Source: Microbacterium sp. CFH 31415
GTDB taxonomy: Bacteria > Actinomycetota > Actinomycetes > Actinomycetales > Microbacteriaceae
Length of the DNA stretch: 64,000 nt
Direction: 5' to 3'
Assembly: GCF_022538185.1 (NCBI RefSeq)
Contig: NZ_JAKYXC010000009.1
Coordinates: forward strand, 214,901-278,900
Shown: in pieces, positions 57,684-64,000 of the stretch
Position numbering within the stretch: position 1 is the first letter of the stretch
Layout of the letters: each line of letters opens with the position of its first letter
Made by a program: the position numbers and the translations under genes
The notes under the pieces: generated by a model
Database searches by the model: none
What the model saw: the letters and a program-made list of their open reading frames with translations, nothing else
Told to the model about the DNA's origin: nothing

Positions 57684-59041
57684 GCGCGGGTCTCCTCGAG
57701 GATGTTCGCGGCGACGAGGCGACCCATGCGGATCGCGCCGTCGACGTGCTGGTAGCCCGCACCCGCCATGTCGCTGCACGCGAAGTGGATCGGGCCGACG
57801 GGGGTGCGCAGGTCTGCGCCGTAGCGGGCAAGGCCGCCGAGATCGAAGCTCGCCGCGTAGGCGCCGCGCGTCCATTCCTCGGCGCCCCAGTCGCTCTCGA
57901 AGTAGACGAGCGGATGGAGCGCCTCGGGGCCGTAGTAGTGGGACAGCGACTCGAGGATGCGGGCCTTGCGCTCCTCCGCCGAGACGCGGAAGAGGTCATC
58001 GGCGTTGCGGTCGGACACGAAGCCGACCAGGGTGCCGCGCTCGTCGCCGTGGTTGGTGTTGTCGTACGCCTCGTGCGAGATCTCGTACGGGCTGAACGCC
58101 GTGCCCGAGAGCCCGTGCTCACGCCAGAAGGGGCGGTCGTACACGGCGTGTACCTTGATGACGAAGCCCATCGAGAGGTGCTGGTGCATCTGCTGCTTGA
58201 GGCGGGGCAGCGGCGGGTCGAAGTCGATCCACGGGTAGAGGATCGGAGCGTGCGCCAGGATGACGAACCTGGCCCGCACGGTGACGCCGGCGTCGGTGAC
58301 GACCGTCACGCCGTCCTCGTCGGTGCGCACCTCGATGACCGGCTGCCCGAGCTGCACGTCGTCGCCGAGCCGCTCGGCGAGGAGCAGTGGAACCTGCTGC
58401 AGCCCGCCCACCACGCGCTCGTCGAGGATGTAGTCGGCGTCGACGAGGTTCGAGAAGCTGCCGGCGCTCGCGGCCATGAGAAGCGCCTGGAGTGCGGAGA
58501 ACGCGTACGCGGGCTTGGTGAGCATCGCGCCGGCGATGAAGAGCGCGATGTTGTCGCGGGCCTCCTGGTCGTCGGTCTGCTGCTCGAGCCATGCCTCGAA
58601 CGAGATCCGGTCGAGCGCCTCGGCGTCGGGGTGCTCCCACGGCCGGTCGGGATCCACCTCGGCGACCATCGCGTCGAGCTTCTCGATCAGCTCGACCATC
58701 ACCTTCTCGGTGGCCGGCGGCACCGGGAAGATCTCGCCCGTGAAGCGGGTGAGATCGCCGTCGCGGTTGATGTAGACCGAATCCCCCTCGCGGTAGCGGC
58801 TGTAGGTCTCGAGCCCGAGCTCGGCGATCGTCTCCTTGAGCGCCTCCTGGTCGGGCGAGACCCACTGTCCGCCGATCTCGAGCATCGCGCCGTCGACCAC
58901 ATCGGTCCACAGGCGCCCACCCACGCGGTCGCGGGCTTCGAGCACGACGACCGACAGCCCCGCCTTCTTGAGCTCGTTCGCCGCAGTCAGGCCGGCAGCG
59001 CCGGCGCCGACGATGACGACGTCACGGGTCAGCTCGGTCAT
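57680..59041 (-). CDS. puo: FAD-dependent amine oxidase, probable putrescine oxidase
   Basis: Flavin monoamine oxidase of 453 residues. The Rossmann motif GAGAAG is at 12-17, followed by LEARDRVGGRLWT, the second FAD-binding motif, and the C-terminal CSDMAGAGYQHVDGAIRMG that closes around the flavin. The overall pattern matches actinobacterial putrescine oxidases, which give 4-aminobutanal, ammonia and hydrogen peroxide. Upstream GAAGGAG fits ATG 59041. Its place between a polyamine permease and gabT supports the name, but the substrate is inferred. Confidence 0.85.
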   Translation of the reverse strand: MTELTRDVVIVGAGAAGLTAANELKKAGLSVVVLEARDRVGGRLWTDVVDGAMLEIGGQWVSPDQEALKETIAELGLETYSRYREGDSVYINRDGDLTRFTGEIFPVPPATEKVMVELIEKLDAMVAEVDPDRPWEHPDAEALDRISFEAWLEQQTDDQEARDNIALFIAGAMLTKPAYAFSALQALLMAASAGSFSNLVDADYILDERVVGGLQQVPLLLAERLGDDVQLGQPVIEVRTDEDGVTVVTDAGVTVRARFVILAHAPILYPWIDFDPPLPRLKQQMHQHLSMGFVIKVHAVYDRPFWREHGLSGTAFSPYEISHEAYDNTNHGDERGTLVGFVSDRNADDLFRVSAEERKARILESLSHYYGPEALHPLVYFESDWGAEEWTRGAYAASFDLGGLARYGADLRTPVGPIHFACSDMAGAGYQHVDGAIRMGRLVAANILEETRA

Positions 59042-59170
59042 GGGACTCCTTCGTCTCGTTCGCTCCGCGCGTCGCGCGATCGCGTCAGGTTCCGGGGCGT
59101 TTCGTCTCGCTCATCCTCGCCTGGCCGACGACTTCTCGGTCTCGACCGGACGGAGCGGGACGGAACGCGG

Positions 59171-60529
59171 TCAGTGGGCCGCGAGCGCGGCGGCGACGAC
59201 GTCGAGGCCCTCGTGGAGCAGATCGTCGGTGATGGACAGCGGCGGGAGGAAGCGGATCACGTTTCCATAGGTGCCGCAGGTGAGCACGATGACGCCCTCG
59301 GCGATGCACGCCTTCGCCACGGCGGCGGTGAGCGCGGCATCCGGCTCACCGGTCTCGGCGTCGACGAACTCGGCTGCGATCATCGCGCCGTGACCGCGGA
59401 CGTCGCCGACGCGGGGGTCGGACGCCTGCAGCGCGCCGAGACGGTCCTTCAGGACCGCACCGATCGCGCGGGCACGCTCGACCATGCCGTCGTTCTCGAA
59501 CACGTCGATCGCGGCGAGCGCGGCAGCGCAGGCGATGGGATTGCCGCCGTACGTGCCGCCGAGCCCGCCGGCGTGCGACGCGTCCATGATCTCGGCACGC
59601 CCGGTGACGGCCGCCAAGGGCAGGCCCCCCGCGATGCCCTTGGCGGTCGTGATCAGGTCGGGAACGATGCCGAAGACATCGCTCGCGAACATCTCGCCGG
59701 TCCGTGCGAAACCGGTCTGGATCTCGTCGGCGATGAAGACCACGTCGTTGGCGCGGCACCAATCGACGAGCGCCGGCAGGAAGCCGTCGGCGGGCACGAT
59801 GAACCCGCCCTCGCCCTGGATGGGCTCGATGATGACCGCTGCGAGGTTGTCGGCGCCGACCTGCTTCTCGATGACCGAGATGGCCTTCTTCGCGGCATCC
59901 GCTCCGCTCAGCCCGTCGCGGAACGGGTACGACAGCGGCGCGCGGTAGACCTCGGACGCGAACGGGCCGAAGCCGCTCTTGTACGGCATCGACTTGGCGG
60001 TGAGCGCCATCGTGAGGTTGGTGCGGCCGTGGTAGCCGTGGTCGAACGCGACGACGGCCTGCTTGCCGGTGAACTTGCGGGCGATCTTGACCGCGTTCTC
60101 GACGGCCTCGGCGCCGGAGTTGAACAGCGCGCTCTTCTTGGCGTGGTCGCCGGGCGTGATGCGGTTGAGCGCCTCGGCCACGCCGACGTACGACTCGTAC
60201 GGGGCGATCATGAAGCACGTGTGGGTGAACTGCGCGACCTGCTCCTGCACGGCGGCGACCACCTTGGGGTGCGCGTTGCCGATCGTCGTGACGGCGATCC
60301 CCGAGCCCAGATCGATGAGCGAGTTGCCGTCTGCGTCGACGATCACCCCGCCGCCCGCGGCGACAGCGTGGACCGGAGCCGTGTGACCGACGCCCGCGGC
60401 GACGGCCGACGCCTTGCGATCGATGAGCCCCTGCGAGCGGGGACCCGGGATGCTGGTGACCAGGCGCCGCTCCTGCGGCAGGGACGGACCGCCCAGGGGC
60501 GTGGTGGCAACGGTGTCGACAACGCTCAT
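59171..60529 (-). CDS. gabT: 4-aminobutyrate aminotransferase
   Basis: Class III PLP-dependent transaminase of 452 residues that converts GABA and 2-oxoglutarate to succinate semialdehyde and glutamate. Features are NSGAEAVENAVKIAR, FIADEIQTGFARTG and the PLP-binding Lys K297 in TTAKGIAGGLPLAAVTG. The ATG at 60529 is preceded by TACGCT ending 7 nt upstream, so leaderless. The two TGTACA sites in the gap would lie at about -45 to -75, the usual zone for an activator. Confidence 0.92.
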   Translation of the reverse strand: MSVVDTVATTPLGGPSLPQERRLVTSIPGPRSQGLIDRKASAVAAGVGHTAPVHAVAAGGGVIVDADGNSLIDLGSGIAVTTIGNAHPKVVAAVQEQVAQFTHTCFMIAPYESYVGVAEALNRITPGDHAKKSALFNSGAEAVENAVKIARKFTGKQAVVAFDHGYHGRTNLTMALTAKSMPYKSGFGPFASEVYRAPLSYPFRDGLSGADAAKKAISVIEKQVGADNLAAVIIEPIQGEGGFIVPADGFLPALVDWCRANDVVFIADEIQTGFARTGEMFASDVFGIVPDLITTAKGIAGGLPLAAVTGRAEIMDASHAGGLGGTYGGNPIACAAALAAIDVFENDGMVERARAIGAVLKDRLGALQASDPRVGDVRGHGAMIAAEFVDAETGEPDAALTAAVAKACIAEGVIVLTCGTYGNVIRFLPPLSITDDLLHEGLDVVAAALAAH

Positions 60530-60574
60530 GGGGGTGAGCGTATGCGCAGGGTCGCGCAGCCGCACCTTCCTCGC

Positions 60575-60601
60575 TGTACATTCTCCCTAGCCCTCTGTAC
60601 A
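60575..60601. promoter_or_regulatory. Twin TGTACA sites between gabT and pucR-type gene
   Basis: TGTACA at 60575-60580 and 60596-60601, 21 nt apart (two helical turns), in the 94-nt divergent gap. The second also lies in the probable promoter of the regulator gene (TATATC at about 60607-60612). Candidate regulator sites. Confidence 0.55.
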
Positions 60602-60623
60602 GGTGGTATATCCCGGAGGACCC

Positions 60624-62153
60624 GTGAACGCACCCGCCGACGCACCGACCCTGCGCGCGCTGCTCACGCGCGGCGACCTCCGTCTGAAGCTCGCCGAAGA
60701 CGACGGGCTCGACCCCGCGGCGCTCGACCGCGCGGTGCGCTGGGTGCACAGCTCCGACTTGTCGGACCCCACGCCGTTCCTCTCGGAGGGCCTGGTGCTG
60801 CTGACCACCGGCACGCAGTTCACCGACACGGGCGACGACGTCGCGCCGTACCGGGCGTACGTGCACCGCCTCGCGGCGCGCGGGGTGGTCGGGCTCGGGT
60901 TCGGCACCGAGGTGGTGCGCGCGGGGCTGCCGCCCGCGCTCGCGCAGGCCTGCCGAGACGAGCGGATGCCGCTGTTCGAGGTGCCGTACCGCACGCCGTT
61001 CATCGCTGTGGCGCGGGCGAACGCCGAGGCCATCGCCGCGCAGGCCTACGCGCGGCGGAGCTGGGCCCTCGCGGCGCAGCGCGCGATCGCGCTCGCGGCA
61101 CTGCGTCCGGACGGCCTGGGCGCCACCGTCTCCGAGCTCGCGAAGCAGCTCGACACCTGGGTCGGCATGTTCGACGCGGCGGGCGAGCTGTCGCGCGAGC
61201 ATCCCGTCGGCGGACTCGGCGCCGCGACCGCCGCCGCCCTGCGCCACGAGGTGACCGGAGTGCTCAACCGCGGGGCGCGCGCCGGATCGTCGCTGCGGAT
61301 CGACGAGACCCCGTTCACTCTGCAGACCCTCGGCCGCGGCGGGCACCTTCGCGGGGTGATCGCCATCGCTGCGGGCGACCTCGACCAGGAGGGCCGGGGC
61401 GTCGTGACCTCGGTGATCGCGATGGCCGGGCTCGCGCTCGAGCAGCAGCAGGGCCTCGGTCGTGCCCGCGGGGCGCTGCGGGCCGGGCTGCTCCACACCC
61501 TGATGACCGACGAGCCGTCGCTCGCGCGCCGCATCGCGCGCGAGGTCTGGGGGCCACTGCCGGCGGCGCCGATCCAGGTGGCGGTGACGGATGCCGCGGC
61601 GTCGCGCGTCGACGCGATCGCCGAGGTCCTCGAGCTGCGCGTCGACGAGCGGCGAGGTTCGCTGTTCTTCGGACGCGGCGACGACGGGCTAGTGCTCGTG
61701 GTGCCGGGGGGAGAGCACGCGCCCGTCGACGAGCTCGCGGAGCGTTTCGGAGTGAGGATCGGGGTGTCCGAACCCACCGGCTACGACGGCTTCGCCGCGG
61801 CCGTCGGCCAGGCGCGGGTCGCCCGCGACCGCGGCGCCGGACCCGTCACGATGTTCGCCGACGTCGCGCGCTCGGGCGTGCTCTCGGCGCTGACGGACGA
61901 AGCGCGCACCTTGGCCCGGGCGGAGCTCGCGCCGCTCGCGACGCACGACGCCGACGAGGGCACGCGGCTCGTCGAGACTCTGCGCGCGTGGCTCGAGAAC
62001 GACTGCTCGCACGAGGCATCCGCTCGCTCTCTCGGCGTGCACCGGCATACCGTGCGCACGCGGCTGGCTCAGGCCGAGCGCGTGCTCGGGCGCGACCTGT
62101 CGTCGTTCGCGACGCGCGCCGAGCTCTGGGCCGCGCTGCGCGCGCTCGACTGA
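60624..62153 (+). CDS. PucR-family transcriptional regulator
   Basis: Regulator of 509 residues. The N-terminal PucR domain (about 1-125) starts LRALLTRGDLRLKLAEDD, and a GGDEF-like middle region is followed by the C-terminal HTH_30 domain: HEASARSLGVHRHTVRTRLAQAERVLGRDL. Such regulators control purine, GABA or polyamine use (compare GabR-like PucR proteins of actinobacteria). It is divergent from gabT, so it probably activates the putrescine/GABA cluster. The GTG at 60624 has CGGAGGA 3-4 nt upstream. The last 29 nt, stop included, are duplicated downstream. Confidence 0.87.
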   Translation: MNAPADAPTLRALLTRGDLRLKLAEDDGLDPAALDRAVRWVHSSDLSDPTPFLSEGLVLLTTGTQFTDTGDDVAPYRAYVHRLAARGVVGLGFGTEVVRAGLPPALAQACRDERMPLFEVPYRTPFIAVARANAEAIAAQAYARRSWALAAQRAIALAALRPDGLGATVSELAKQLDTWVGMFDAAGELSREHPVGGLGAATAAALRHEVTGVLNRGARAGSSLRIDETPFTLQTLGRGGHLRGVIAIAAGDLDQEGRGVVTSVIAMAGLALEQQQGLGRARGALRAGLLHTLMTDEPSLARRIAREVWGPLPAAPIQVAVTDAAASRVDAIAEVLELRVDERRGSLFFGRGDDGLVLVVPGGEHAPVDELAERFGVRIGVSEPTGYDGFAAAVGQARVARDRGAGPVTMFADVARSGVLSALTDEARTLARAELAPLATHDADEGTRLVETLRAWLENDCSHEASARSLGVHRHTVRTRLAQAERVLGRDLSSFATRAELWAALRALD

Positions 62154-62335
62154 CATCTCGGGCGCGGCATCGCGTCGCAGGATCGGAGATCTTCGGCGAC
62201 ACGCCGAGCCGCGGCATCCGCTCCCCGCGCGTCGCGCACGATCTCCGACACAGCGACGCCGCGGCCGGGCGAATCCGCCGGGGTGCGGCCGGGTTCGGGA
62301 CAGATCGCCTGGGCCGCGCTGCGCGCTCGACTGAC
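62127..62335. repeat. Duplicated 3' end of the pucR-type gene flanking a palindromic element
   Basis: The last 29 nt of the gene (62127-62155, CTGGGCCGCGCTGC then GCTCGACTGAC) recur at 62309-62335 with only a 2-nt deletion. The stop codon is included in both. Between the copies lies the family 2 palindrome at 62184-62247. Confidence 0.75.
62184..62247. repeat. Single palindromic element, family 2
   Basis: 64 nt from CGGAGATC to its exact complement GATCTCCG, with CGACACGCCG inside. Same length and inner sequence as the palindrome in each unit of the tandem array at 49352-49658, but diverged. Lies between the two copies of the gene 3' end. Confidence 0.75.
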
Positions 62336-62357
62336 GTAGCTCCCGCCGACCGGGCGA

Positions 62358-62439
62358 GCACAACGTCGGCGATTCGGCGCCTCGACTCCGGCCCTGGCCG
62401 GTCGCGGGCCCTCCGTCGCGCGATCTGCCGACGTTGTGC
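62358..62439. repeat. Palindromic element, family 1, copy C
   Basis: 82 nt with perfect 13-bp arms: GCACAACGTCGGC (62358-62370) and GCCGACGTTGTGC (62427-62439). Not next to an endonuclease gene. The inside differs from copies A and B. Confidence 0.78.
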
Positions 62440-62507
62440 ACGCGAGGTCCTGGGATCGGGACGGATCGGCTGACACGAGGCCGCTGCCCCACCGCCAGGA
62501 TGGACGC

Positions 62508-63899
62508 ATGGTGGATGCGCGCGTACCCAACGGAGACGTCTCGTGGTGGTGGAGGCAGCTCGGCGGCACGCCGGCTCCGCGCCCGCCGCTCGACGGCGAC
62601 CTCGACGTGGACGTCGCCATCGTCGGCGGCGGATACACCGGTCTGTGGACGGCCTACTACCTGACGACGCTGCAGCCCGATCTGCGCGTGGCGGTGCTCG
62701 AGCAGCGGTTCGCCGGATTCGGCGCGTCGGGCCGCAACGGCGGCTGGCTGACGAACACCGTGACCGGCGGACGCGACAGGTACGCGGCATCCCACGGCCG
62801 CGACGCGGCGATCGCGCAGCAGAGCGCCCTCAATGAGACGGTCGACGAGGTCATCGCCGTCGCCGCCCGCGAGGGCATCGAGGCCGACATCGTCAAGGGC
62901 GGCGAGTTCGGCGTCGCCCGCACGCCATCGCAGCTCGCCCGCCTCCGCGCCGCCGTGGCGGACGAGCAGTCCTGGCCGCACACCGATGTGGAGGAGTTGG
63001 ATGCCTCGGCCGCGGCAGCCCGCATCGCCGTCGACGGCGTGCTCGGGGGCGTGTGGCATCCGCACTGCGCCCGGTTGCACCCCGCCAAGCTCGTCGCCGG
63101 ACTCGCCGCCGCCGTCGAGCGCGCGGGCGCGACGATCTACGAGCAGACGCACGTGACCGAGATCGCGCCGGGCCGCGCACTCACCGACCGCGGGACGGTA
63201 CGCGCGACGCACGTGCTGCGCGCGACCGAGGGATTCACCGCCGACCTGCGGGGCGAGCACCGCACGTGGCTGCCCATGAACTCGTCGATGATCGTCACGG
63301 ACCCGCTGCCCGCGGCGGCCTGGGCGTCGATCGGCTGGGAGGGCCGCGAGACGCTCGGCGACTTCGCCCACGTGTACATGTACGCGCAGCGCACCGCGGA
63401 CGACCGTATCGCCTTCGGCGGGCGCGGGGTCCCGTATCGCTACGCCTCGCACGTCGACACCGACGGCACGACGCAGGAGCGCACGATCGCGTCGCTGACG
63501 GACCTGCTGCGGAGGTTCTTCCCGGATGCGGCGGACGTGCCGATCGCGCACGCCTGGGCGGGCGTGCTCGGCGTTCCGCGCGACTGGGCTGCGAGCGTCG
63601 GCCTCGACCGCGCCACCGGACTCGGCTGGGCGGGCGGCTACGCCGGCACCGGAGTCACCGCGACCAACCTCGCGGGCCGGACGCTGGCCGACCTCGTGCT
63701 CGGGCGCGACACCGACCTGGTGCGCCTGCCATGGGTGGGTCATCGGGCGAAGAAGTGGGAGCCCGAACCGCTGCGCTGGCTCGCGGTGAACGCCATCTAT
63801 GCCGCGTACCGCACGGCGGATCGGTTCGAGGCATCCGGGTCGGGCAGCGGCACCGCGTGGCCGGCGCACGTCGCCGACTTCGTCGCCGGGCGCCACTGA
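62508..63899 (+). CDS. FAD-dependent amine oxidoreductase (DAO / PuuB-like)
   Basis: Flavoprotein of 463 residues of the D-amino-acid-oxidase-like superfamily. The FAD-binding GGGYTGLWTAYYL begins at about residue 40, then FGASGRNGGWL, a motif of gamma-glutamylputrescine oxidoreductase (PuuB) and related enzymes. The C-terminal part holds GWAGGYAGTGVTATNLAGRTLADL. It may deaminate a putrescine derivative or another amine. It is transcribed away from the regulator, with CAGGAT at 62496-62501 ending 6 nt before the ATG. The N-terminus is acidic and polar, with no signal. Confidence 0.84.
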   Translation: MVDARVPNGDVSWWWRQLGGTPAPRPPLDGDLDVDVAIVGGGYTGLWTAYYLTTLQPDLRVAVLEQRFAGFGASGRNGGWLTNTVTGGRDRYAASHGRDAAIAQQSALNETVDEVIAVAAREGIEADIVKGGEFGVARTPSQLARLRAAVADEQSWPHTDVEELDASAAAARIAVDGVLGGVWHPHCARLHPAKLVAGLAAAVERAGATIYEQTHVTEIAPGRALTDRGTVRATHVLRATEGFTADLRGEHRTWLPMNSSMIVTDPLPAAAWASIGWEGRETLGDFAHVYMYAQRTADDRIAFGGRGVPYRYASHVDTDGTTQERTIASLTDLLRRFFPDAADVPIAHAWAGVLGVPRDWAASVGLDRATGLGWAGGYAGTGVTATNLAGRTLADLVLGRDTDLVRLPWVGHRAKKWEPEPLRWLAVNAIYAAYRTADRFEASGSGSGTAWPAHVADFVAGRH

Positions 63900-64000
63900 C
63901 GCGCTCCGTCCGCTCCACGCCCCGCGCCGCTCGCCTGCCGGCCCGGCGCCGCTCGCCCGCGCCACGCCCGGCGCCGCTCGCACCACGCCCGGCGCCGCTC
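63900..64000. repeat. Short GC-rich repeats running to the window end
   Basis: Four imperfect copies of CCGGCGCCGCTCGC, about 18-23 nt apart, from about 63927 to the edge. No gene is visible. The array probably continues beyond the window. Confidence 0.5.

Larger units (their letters stand above)
62154..62507. other. Intergenic region built of repeats
   Basis: 354 nt between the regulator gene and the FAD oxidoreductase gene. It contains the family 2 element (62184-62247), the duplicated gene end (62309-62335) and a family 1 element (62358-62439). No gene was recognised. The -10 box for the next gene is at 62496-62501. Confidence 0.7.

Noticed and set aside
57599..62473. A plus-strand open frame of 1624 codons
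   Set aside because: It runs antisense to puo and gabT, is Arg/Asp/His-rich without domains, and is the usual effect of GC-rich third positions opening the opposite strand.

Overview
The window is 64 kb of very GC-rich, gene-dense DNA from an actinobacterium, most probably a Microbacterium-like member of Microbacteriaceae. This is judged from gene content and sequence style, not from a database search: a GTP-type PEP carboxykinase beside a RamB-like regulator, an acidic N-terminal extension on NusG, frequent GTG starts, many probable leaderless genes, four-base ATGA/GTGA operon overlaps, and the recurring string CGGATGCCGC. Everything looks chromosomal. No phage, plasmid or classical IS transposase was seen.

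Layout. 1-6.6 kb (minus): a nucleoside uptake and salvage operon (BMP-type lipoprotein, ABC ATPase, two permeases, cytidine deaminase, thymidine phosphorylase cut by the window edge). 6.8-7.9 kb: mannose-1-phosphate guanylyltransferase. 8.1-11.6 kb: sdhCDAB. 11.7-16.2 kb: MFS transporter, YihY-like membrane protein, exonuclease III, tryptophanyl-tRNA synthetase. 16.3-17.4 kb: a DUF559 (Vsr-like) endonuclease gene bracketed by two related palindromic elements. 17.4-23.5 kb: acetyltransferase, Fpg-type glycosylase, glpK, glpD and a divergent SorC-type regulator. 23.6-27.3 kb: FMN riboswitch and ribD-ribE-ribBA-ribH. 27.4-34.9 kb: small membrane protein, MHS transporter, an ABC-2 exporter, and a small HTH regulator with an ABC exporter. 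35-39.8 kb: pckG and a divergent RamB-like regulator, an orphan YqaJ-type nuclease, a 2H phosphoesterase. 39.9-43.3 kb: EmrB-like efflux pump with its MarR regulator, and a quinone-oxidoreductase-like enzyme. 43.3-49.2 kb: lysG/lysE pair, DUF1801 protein, acylphosphatase, polar amino-acid ABC transporter, nitronate-monooxygenase-like enzyme. 49.7-52.5 kb: secE-nusG-rplK-rplA behind tRNA-Trp. 52.6-53.7 kb: two small genes. 53.8-63.9 kb: a putrescine/GABA catabolic cluster.

How the genes work together. The putrescine cluster can be read as a pathway: APC permease imports the amine, an FAD amine oxidase gives 4-aminobutanal, an aldehyde dehydrogenase and GabT carry carbon to succinate, and sdhCDAB and pckG elsewhere in the window can take it on. 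A PucR-type regulator divergent from gabT, with two TGTACA sites between them, is the likely controller. A second FAD amine oxidoreductase lies beyond it.

What is unusual. (1) Palindromic elements of about 82-87 bp with CACAACGTCGGC arms; two bracket the DUF559 gene, one of them running into its 3' end, and a third stands alone near pucR. (2) A second palindrome family, in a 109-bp tandem array at 49.4 kb and once at 62.2 kb. (3) Two genes whose 3' ends, stop codon included, are duplicated downstream next to such repeats. (4) Promoters with regularly spaced dyads for the small HTH protein and for the MarR/efflux operon. (5) About twenty genes with a TANNNT box ending exactly 6-7 nt before the start codon.
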